This document shows, one piece after another, positions 1 through 6,587 of a stretch of 64,000 nt of DNA. This DNA is from Chloroflexota bacterium. GTDB taxonomy: Bacteria > Chloroflexota > Anaerolineae > Anaerolineales > Villigracilaceae. Numbering within the stretch: the stretch's first letter is position 1; every line of letters begins with the position of its first letter. Under the pieces are notes generated by a model. The model made no database searches, had not been told where the DNA came from, and worked only from the letters and a program-made list of their open reading frames with translations. A program made the translations under genes and the position numbers. The stretch spans positions 744,001 through 808,000 of the forward strand of contig JACRPQ010000004.1 of assembly GCA_016223135.1 (NCBI GenBank), in the 5' to 3' direction.

Positions 1-776
1 TGCGCAATGGCTTGCAGGGCTTCTTTTTCGTTGGGGTGGGGATGGTGTCCTTCCGGCACATACAACACCAACACCCCCAACACCTTTTCACGGTGGATGA
101 TCGGTACGTTGTAATGCCCGTGCGGTTTTATTCCTTCGTAACGGATTTCATGCTGCTCATCCACGCAATCGGTGAAAAGGATTTTTCGGGATTGCGCCGC
201 CCGTCCACACAAGCAAGTGCCGAACGGCACGCGCGCACACGACTTGAGGAGCGGCGCTGCCATGTTGTGGGAAGCGCGTAACAGCAGGATGTTCGGATTG
301 TCTTCAGAGGTCAGGAATATGCCGCCTTTTGGATCCGTCGGCAGCCAGGGGATGGTGACGATGCGCTCCAATGCCTGTTCGAGCATTTCCTGCAGGGAAA
401 GGTTCCCCAGCGAAAGGCGTAAGAGGGCGTTCAAAATCTCTTGAACCTGGGAGGATTCCTGCAGTTCTGTTGTGCGCTGCGTCACCTTTTCTTCGAGCGA
501 TGCCGCCAACTTGATCATGAGGTCTTGCTGCCTGCCAAGGAAATAGCCTATTGCTCCCAGCACCAGCGGACCCAGCATAAAAACCCATAAAATCGGATCT
601 TTTCTGAATGCGTAACTCACCGCCCACAGTGAAAAGGGCAATTTTTGAAAGTAAAGTTCTGCCAGGATGGCTAGCACGGGCGGTAATATTCCCAATACCA
701 CTCCCAGCCAGAAATACAACACCACATGCCCTTTACGTCGGTTGAGTTGGAATACCTTCTCCATCATTTTCTCCAT
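1..776 (-). CDS. Membrane-anchored GAF-domain sensor protein (3' end outside the window)
   Basis: Reverse-strand open frame from ATG at 776 (MEKMMEKVFQLNRRKGHVVLYFWLGVVLGILPPVLAIL...) to the window edge without a stop; two hydrophobic segments, then GAF-like text (YNVPIIHREKVLGVLVLYVPEGHHPHPNEKEALQAIA). Absent from the supplied ORF track because it is truncated. Confidence 0.75.
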   Translation of the reverse strand, partial: MEKMMEKVFQLNRRKGHVVLYFWLGVVLGILPPVLAILAELYFQKLPFSLWAVSYAFRKDPILWVFMLGPLVLGAIGYFLGRQQDLMIKLAASLEEKVTQRTTELQESSQVQEILNALLRLSLGNLSLQEMLEQALERIVTIPWLPTDPKGGIFLTSEDNPNILLLRASHNMAAPLLKSCARVPFGTCLCGRAAQSRKILFTDCVDEQHEIRYEGIKPHGHYNVPIIHREKVLGVLVLYVPEGHHPHPNEKEALQAIA

Positions 777-1196
777 GCTATTTATTGCCAATAAGACCTG
801 TTTTTTGTAACTGCGGCTCAGCGCGAATCGCCGTGATTAACATTTTTGTACACGGATTTGCACGGATTTTATCCATAAAGTTCGTGTACCAAATCACGGA
901 GGCTCCCGGAGAGTCGAAATTCTGTCTATCCTGTTTGGAGCAGCAGGCTGTTACAAGAGAGCAATTTTTTCCATTATACGGCGTCCTTTTCTGTTTCATA
1001 GTAATTTTTCGCAAACTGTAACGCCGCTGAAAGGCAGGGACGATATAAGCACATGCTATACTTTGACAAGCCCATAGCGCTTGCCGACTTGTACAATTTC
1101 AGCGGCTGATAAAAGCGCGTATTTGGCGGCATCCTTGCGTTGCCCGCCGTGACAGGGTCTATACCAGTGAATACTGAATTTGAGGAGGTAGGTCTC

Positions 1197-2423
1197 ATGG
1201 GTATTGATATTCTCGTTGTAGATGATGACCCCCTGAGCCGGAAGATTACGACCGGAGTTTTGCAATCCGCCGGTTTCACCCCCATCACTGCTGAGAGCGG
1301 CGAAGAGGCGCTGGCGCTCGTGAAGACGACCGTGCCTGCGCTTGCCGTGCTCGATGTGTTGATGCCCGACATGGATGGCTTCGAACTTTGCCGCCGCCTG
1401 CGCCGCTTGCCTGAAACTGCCCAAATTCCCATCGTTATTTTGACCGGACTGAAAGAACTCGATGACCGTTTGCAGGCATACGATGCTGGCGCAGACGATT
1501 TCATCCCCAAACCCCTCGAACCTGCCGAGTTTGTAGCGCGCGTGAAAGCGCTGCTGCGGCGTTCTTCCGTGATCGTTGAACCGGTTGCGGTTACGCCAAA
1601 ATCCGATAATCGCACTATTGCTGTCTTTTCCTTGCGCGGCGGAAGCGGCGTTTCCACCCTGGCGGTGAATTTGGCGGTGGGACTTACCCAAATCTGGGAA
1701 TACAAAACCGCGTTGGTGGACCTGGCATTGACCAACGGACAAGCCGCTTTGATGCTGGATGTCCCCCTGCGAAACAGCTGGGCTGACCTTGCTCCCATCC
1801 CTCCCGACGAAATGGAGCCGGACCTGTTTCGTCGCGTGCTTCTCCGTCATCCGTCCGGGCTGGACGTGCTGGCAACTCCCCGCGAACCGGAGCTCACGGA
1901 GGCTCTTGTCAAAGACCAGGTGGAACATGTGCTGTCAGTGCTGAAATCGCAATATGAATATGTGGTCATTGACCTGCCGCACGATTTTCGCGATACCACG
2001 CTTGCCGCCCTCGACGCCGCCGATGTAATTGTGTTGATGCTTACCCCCGAATTGGCTTCCATACAAAACGCCAATTCGGCTTTGCGCGTCTTCGATAAAC
2101 TCGGCTATTCGCCGCAGCAAATCGAACTTGTCTTGAACTGGACCTTTAAAGGGAATGGTTTGTCGCGGGCGCAAATCGAAAAATCCCTCAAACGTTCCAT
2201 TCGTGTTGCCATCCCCAATGGCGGCGATGCCTTTTCCACAGCGATTACGCTGGGCAAGCCGCTGACCTATGCCCAGCCTGAGAGCCCGTTTGCCGCTCTG
2301 TTCGAGGACCTTGCCTTTCATTGGAGCAATCCCATTCATAAATCTACTGTTCCGAAATCTCCAAAGGAAGGGTATCAGCGCGTTCAGACGAGAATCAAAA
2401 GCCGAAAGGAGAAGCAGAAATGA
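1197..2423 (+). CDS. CpaE/TadZ-like protein: N-terminal receiver domain plus MinD/ParA-like ATPase
   Basis: AGGAGG upstream of ATG 1197; receiver motif DILVVDDDPLSRKI...VLDVLMPDMDGFELC...GADDFIPKP; MinD-like AVFSLRGGSGVSTLAVNLAVGL. Confidence 0.85.
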   Translation: MGIDILVVDDDPLSRKITTGVLQSAGFTPITAESGEEALALVKTTVPALAVLDVLMPDMDGFELCRRLRRLPETAQIPIVILTGLKELDDRLQAYDAGADDFIPKPLEPAEFVARVKALLRRSSVIVEPVAVTPKSDNRTIAVFSLRGGSGVSTLAVNLAVGLTQIWEYKTALVDLALTNGQAALMLDVPLRNSWADLAPIPPDEMEPDLFRRVLLRHPSGLDVLATPREPELTEALVKDQVEHVLSVLKSQYEYVVIDLPHDFRDTTLAALDAADVIVLMLTPELASIQNANSALRVFDKLGYSPQQIELVLNWTFKGNGLSRAQIEKSLKRSIRVAIPNGGDAFSTAITLGKPLTYAQPESPFAALFEDLAFHWSNPIHKSTVPKSPKEGYQRVQTRIKSRKEKQK

Positions 2424-2570
2424 ATCACATGCGCCTTTCAGTGTGCCGGCTGGCGAACAGTCGCTGATTATTCTCGCTGAAAACGGCGGGAACGAAGTGC
2501 GCATCTATATCCCACGCGGCGAGACGTATCAAGTGGGGGTGGTGCGCTTTGTCGAGACAGCCATGCTTTA

Positions 2571-2597
2571 GTTGAGCAAGTCTTAGACTTGCTCAAC
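2571..2597. repeat. Perfect palindrome GTTGAGCAAGTC-TTA-GACTTGCTCAAC at convergent gene ends
   Basis: Direct reading; core GAGCAAGTCT/AGACTTGCTC recurs at 3581-3610. Confidence 0.8.
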
Positions 2598-3275
2598 GAT
2601 TTTATGCAGGGGCTTTATAAATTTTTCCTTTGGCTGCTCATCCGCATACCCCATAAACACCATTGCCTGCGGCTGCCACGTTTCGGGCAAGCCCAATGCC
2701 AAGCGCGTCTCTTCCTGGGCGTAGAGGCTCCAGCAAATCCAGTTGCCGCCTAGTCCTTCGGCGTGTGCGGCGAGCAGAAGATACGTCGCTGCATTGGCGA
2801 CAGATTGGATGGACATGATTTCTTCTTCGCGGCTGTCTTCGCGGATGGCGGTCACGTCGCGGCAAAGGAGGATGATAACGGGCGCTTCGTTCAGACGTTT
2901 GAGCGAGCGCGCCACCCTGGACTCGATCTCCGCTGGGGGCGCGCCTTCGGCGGTCATGTCGCGGCGCAGGGTTGAGGTGAGGGTGTGGGCGAGACGGGTT
3001 CGGCTGTCTGGGCTTTGTACGATGGCAAAGCGCCAAGGCTGCAGGTTGTGGGCGGAGGGGGCAAAGGCGGCGGTGTGGAGAATGTTTTGGATGACCGAAT
3101 CAGGTACCGGGTCCGGTTTGAAGCGGCGGATGGAGCGGCGCGTCCGCAAAAAGTCGTGCAGGTCAGTGCGGGTCGAAGCGAAGCGGTCTGATTTTGTAGA
3201 TGATCCGCTTTTGTCCTTTGCGGTATGTCCAGGGTTGGTTGTCGTATTTGAGGGAGAGTTGGTTGATGTGTTCAT
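2583..3275 (-). CDS. Nitroreductase family protein (start uncertain, overlaps upstream gene)
   Basis: FLRTRRSIRRFKPDPVPDSVIQNILHTAAFAPSAHNLQPWRFAIV nitroreductase signature; adjacent to cofE. Confidence 0.85.
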   Translation of the reverse strand: MNTSTNSPSNTTTNPGHTAKDKSGSSTKSDRFASTRTDLHDFLRTRRSIRRFKPDPVPDSVIQNILHTAAFAPSAHNLQPWRFAIVQSPDSRTRLAHTLTSTLRRDMTAEGAPPAEIESRVARSLKRLNEAPVIILLCRDVTAIREDSREEEIMSIQSVANAATYLLLAAHAEGLGGNWICWSLYAQEETRLALGLPETWQPQAMVFMGYADEQPKEKFIKPLHKIVEQV

Positions 3276-3555
3276 CGGCGCCTTCGCGGGTGTATTCCGC
3301 CACCTCGCCGCGAATCTGGAGATAGCGATAGGGATCGGACGGGTCTTGAATGACCATTGCCACCTGGGGGCGGGCTTTCATGTTGCGGTCTTTCACGCGC
3401 CCTTCGTTGGTGTTGATGAGGATGTATTCGCCGTCGGTGTTGAACCAAACGGGCGTAACCTGCGGCGAGCCGTCGGGCATGATGGTGGCGAGATAAAGGA
3501 GGGCTTTGGTTTCGTCCCTGAAGATGTCTTGATATTCGGAAGGGAAGGGGTTCAT
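3163..3555 (-). CDS. PPOX-class (pyridoxamine 5'-phosphate oxidase-like) protein, possibly F420-dependent
   Basis: LYLATIMPDGSPQVTPVWFNTDGEYILINTNEGRVKDRNMKARPQVAMVIQDP typical of the family. Confidence 0.8.
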   Translation of the reverse strand: MNPFPSEYQDIFRDETKALLYLATIMPDGSPQVTPVWFNTDGEYILINTNEGRVKDRNMKARPQVAMVIQDPSDPYRYLQIRGEVAEYTREGADEHINQLSLKYDNQPWTYRKGQKRIIYKIRPLRFDPH

Positions 3556-3580
3556 TGAGGCGCTCCTGCGTAGAGCAAAC

Positions 3581-3610
3581 CGTAGAGCAAGTCTGCAGAC
3601 TTGCTCTACG
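3581..3610. repeat. Palindrome CGTAGAGCAAGTCTGCAGACTTGCTCTACG
   Basis: Direct reading; shares core with 2571-2597. Confidence 0.8.
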
Positions 3611-3615
3611 CAAAA

Positions 3616-4422
3616 CTATCGAAACATGTCCTGTTCTTTGGGGCGAAGCAGTTCCTTGAGCGAGCCTTCGCGCAGCGGATAGGGGAATCCGCGCACGTGG
3701 ACGGCCGGCGTGCCTTCGGCGGCTTGTCCCATGACGAGCGATGCGGCGGCGGCGAGTTCGTCTGCCGCGCCGACGATGGTGATTTTCAACTCGTAGCCAA
3801 ACAAGTCCTTCCAGCCGCGTTCATCCACCACAGCGGGGACGCCGCTCAATCCGATGCACACGCCCACTGTGCCGATGCGCCAGGCGCGTCCGTGAGAATC
3901 GATGATCATGACGCCGATTTTCTTTCCCGTTGTGGTTTCGATTTTTTCACGGATCATGCGGGACGAGGCGTCGGGGTCGAGGGGGAGGAGGAGAACCCCC
4001 TCCCCCGGCCCCTCCCCCATTTTCTCTGAAAATGGGGGAGGGGAGTCAGGGGAGGGGGCGGGGTCCACGTTCGAATGGTCAATCCCCGCGTTGGCGCAGA
4101 CGAAGCCGAGACGGTGTTCGACAATGACGGTGCCGGGGCGGACGCGCAGGACTTCACGGCTCTCTTGCAGGATGAGTTCGCACAGGCGCGGATCTTTTTC
4201 GCTGCGCGTTCCCAATTCAACCGCCGCGGCGGAGGGCGTCACTGCCTGCAGGTTCACCATCCGCCCTTCAGCCTTGCTGACAATTTTTGAGGTGAGTACG
4301 AGAATATCGCCATCGGCGAGTTTGATGTCGTTGGCATGCAGGGCTGACACAAGAATATCCGCCAGGTTGTCGCCGTGGCGGATGAGAGGGATGTGCTGAA
4401 GGGGGGTGAGGGTGAGGGGCAT
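3616..4422 (-). CDS. cofE: Coenzyme F420-0:L-glutamate ligase (CofE/FbiB N-terminal type) with an internal Pro/Gly-rich insertion
   Basis: DGDILVLTSKIVSKAEGR, VCANAGIDHSN, LPLDPDASSRMIREKI, VMIIDSHGRAWRIGTVGVCIGLSG. Confidence 0.85.
   Translation of the reverse strand: MPLTLTPLQHIPLIRHGDNLADILVSALHANDIKLADGDILVLTSKIVSKAEGRMVNLQAVTPSAAAVELGTRSEKDPRLCELILQESREVLRVRPGTVIVEHRLGFVCANAGIDHSNVDPAPSPDSPPPFSEKMGEGPGEGVLLLPLDPDASSRMIREKIETTTGKKIGVMIIDSHGRAWRIGTVGVCIGLSGVPAVVDERGWKDLFGYELKITIVGAADELAAAASLVMGQAAEGTPAVHVRGFPYPLREGSLKELLRPKEQDMFR
3996..4058. repeat. GC-rich palindromic element inside cofE
   Basis: CCCCCTCCCCCGGCCCCTCCCCCATTTTCtctGAAAATGGGGGAGGGGAGTCAGGGGAGGGG; related elements at 24181-24310, 24716-24753, 62650-62705. 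Confidence 0.8.
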
Positions 4423-4436
4423 GGTAATGAGTCGTT

Positions 4437-4480
4437 GGTAATTGGTAATTGGTAAGTGGCAATTACCAATTACCAATTAC
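4437..4480. repeat. GGTAATT/AATTACC heptamer-type repeat forming an inverted repeat
   Basis: GGTAATTGGTAATTGGTAAGTGGCAATTACCAATTACCAATTAC between cofE and the F420:NADPH reductase gene. Confidence 0.8.
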
Positions 4481-5157
4481 TTTTTATGTACGCCGGTTAT
4501 TCTGATTCCCGCGTGCGTGCTGCCGTAGGTCTTGTTGATGTTGATCAGCACGCTGGTCAGCCCTTCCACGACGACGGAGTTTTCGATGGGACCGGCGTCC
4601 CAGCCCCTCAGCCCGGCGGCTTCGACGAGTTTGAGGGTTTCGGCGCGGGCTTCCTTGCTCGAGCCGGTGACGAGGACATCGCATTCCACTTCTTCGTCGG
4701 TCAGCAGGTGTTCGTGAGAGATGTTCTGGAAGGCGGCAGCCACCTGCACATCATCGCCGAGGATTTGCTTTGCCTCCTGCGCGGCAGAGCCGGCTGGCGG
4801 CATCTGCACCTTGGTCACTTTGGGCGGCACGAGCGGCACGGTGACGTCAATCAGCAGTTTGCCTTTGAGCGCGTCTTTGACGCTTTCGAGCGTGTCACGG
4901 TGGGCGGCGTAGGGGACGGTCAGCACGACAATATTCGCTTGTTGGGCGGCTTCGAGGTTCGATGCGCCCACCACCGAGGAAGAACCCTCCAGCCGTTCGA
5001 TGATTTCGGATGCGGCGCTGATGGCTTTTTCGGGGGTGCGCGAGCCGATGATGACTTTGTAGCCTGCTCTTGCCCAGCGGTAGGCAAGTCCTTTGCCTTC
5101 TTTGCCGGTGCCGCCGAGGACAGCAATGGTCAATAAGAGGGGGGCTTTTTCTTCCAT
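4477..5157 (-). CDS. F420-dependent NADP reductase (NpdG/Fno family)
   Basis: LTIAVLGGTGKEGKGLAYRWARAGYKVIIGSRTPEKA ... VTVPLVPP family motifs; start chosen at MEEKAPLL. Confidence 0.85.
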   Translation of the reverse strand: MEEKAPLLLTIAVLGGTGKEGKGLAYRWARAGYKVIIGSRTPEKAISAASEIIERLEGSSSVVGASNLEAAQQANIVVLTVPYAAHRDTLESVKDALKGKLLIDVTVPLVPPKVTKVQMPPAGSAAQEAKQILGDDVQVAAAFQNISHEHLLTDEEVECDVLVTGSSKEARAETLKLVEAAGLRGWDAGPIENSVVVEGLTSVLININKTYGSTHAGIRITGVHKK

Positions 5158-5178
5158 GAAAACTCCTGTTGGCTTTTT

Positions 5179-5240
5179 TGCGGCGGATGTTAGAGAACGT
5201 GCGCCGCGCTGCGCAGGATGCGCTCTCTTGCGCATCCGCC
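5179..5240. repeat. Divergent copy of the GTTCTCTAAC/GTTAGAGAAC double-hairpin repeat
   Basis: CGGATGTTAGAGAACGTGCGCC...GGATGCGCTCTCTTGCGCATCCGCC in the npdG-ssnA gap. Confidence 0.6.
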
Positions 5241-5242
5241 AT

Positions 5243-6586
5243 TTACAGAACCTTCGCCACTTCCTTTTGGTAGCGTTCCCACACCTTCGGCGCAATTTCA
5301 CGGGCTTTGGCGGCGATTTCTTTTTCGTCCAGCGTCAGCAGTTGGCGGTCTTTCATCAGGACTTTGCCCGCCACGATGGTAGTAGTGACCATGCTTTGCT
5401 GGAAGCCGAAGACGATGTGCCAGGGCAGGTTGGCGGGAGTGAGCGGGGTGTTGGGGTGGTAATCCACGAAAATCATATCCGCAAAGGCGCCGGGGATGAG
5501 TTGCCCTATGGTTGCAGATGGGAAGAATGTGTTTGCGAGAGCCGCGTTGTTGTAGATTGCCATCTGTTGAAGGTCGTAGCCGTTCATGCGGCGCGGGTCG
5601 CGGTGGTGGACTTTGTGCAGGAGGTAGGCGGCTTTCCATTCCTCCCACATGGCGTTGGAGAAGCCGTCGTTTCCCAGGCAGACCCGCACGCCCGCCCGCA
5701 TCATCGATTCGATGGGCGCCACGCCGACGCCGTTGTTCATGTTCGAGCGCGGCTGGTGAGTGAGCCATGTGCGCGTTTCGGCGAGCAGTTGGATTTCGCG
5801 CGCGTCGAAGTGGACGCCGTGCGCAGTGATGGTTTTTGGTCCGAGGATGCCGTGTTTGTGCAGGCGGTCTATCACGCGCAGACCGGATTTGTGCAAACTG
5901 TCGTATTCATCGGCTTCGTGTTCGGCGGTGTGGATGTGAAAGCCGATGTCTGCGGGGACGGATTGGCGGCACAAAGCCAGGGATGAGTCGGAAAGCGTGA
6001 GGCTGGCGTGCAGTCCAAAGGTCCCAGCCAGAAGCGGGCTTTTGGTTCGTTTGAGGAAGCGCAGGTTTTCCTCGATGCCGGCTTTCATCTTCGCTTCGCC
6101 GTCGCGGTCGGTCACTTCGTAGCACAGGACGGCGCGCAGCCCCGCTTTTTCCACTTCTTCAGCGATGATGTCGAGCGAGCCGGGGATGGCGTTGGGCGAG
6201 GCGTGATGGTCGAAGAGGGTTGTCGTGCCGTGTTTGACGGCGTCTACCAGGCAGGGCAGGACGGAGTAGCGGATGCTTTCCGCATCAAGCGAACGGTCGA
6301 GGGGCCACCACAACTTTTGCAGTATCTCCGGGAAGTCTTTGGGCGCCGGACCGGGGATTGCCATGCCGCGCGCGTAGGCGCCGTAGAAGTGGGTGTGGGC
6401 GCAGATACTGCCGGGCATCACATATTGACCGCGCGCGTCGAGTTTTTCTTCGCGGGGGTATTTGGCGGCGAGGTCTTGTGTTGTGCCGATCTCGCGGATG
6501 CGGTCGTTTTCGATGAGCAGGGCGTGGTCTTCGAGGACGCGGTTCTCCGCCTCCCAAGTGATGAGGGTCGCATTTGTGATGAGCAT
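5243..6586 (-). CDS. Amidohydrolase, SsnA-like
   Basis: MLITNATLITWEAENRVLEDHALLIENDRI...GSICAHTHFYGAYARGM...HTAEHEADEYDS...AHGVHFDAREI...CLGNDGFSNAMWEEWK amidohydrolase metal-binding pattern. Confidence 0.75.
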   Translation of the reverse strand: MLITNATLITWEAENRVLEDHALLIENDRIREIGTTQDLAAKYPREEKLDARGQYVMPGSICAHTHFYGAYARGMAIPGPAPKDFPEILQKLWWPLDRSLDAESIRYSVLPCLVDAVKHGTTTLFDHHASPNAIPGSLDIIAEEVEKAGLRAVLCYEVTDRDGEAKMKAGIEENLRFLKRTKSPLLAGTFGLHASLTLSDSSLALCRQSVPADIGFHIHTAEHEADEYDSLHKSGLRVIDRLHKHGILGPKTITAHGVHFDAREIQLLAETRTWLTHQPRSNMNNGVGVAPIESMMRAGVRVCLGNDGFSNAMWEEWKAAYLLHKVHHRDPRRMNGYDLQQMAIYNNAALANTFFPSATIGQLIPGAFADMIFVDYHPNTPLTPANLPWHIVFGFQQSMVTTTIVAGKVLMKDRQLLTLDEKEIAAKAREIAPKVWERYQKEVAKVL

Positions 6587-6587
6587 G

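Noticed and set aside
974-1928. 274- and 290-aa minus-strand ORFs
   Set aside because: Antisense to the CpaE-like gene; no family motif.
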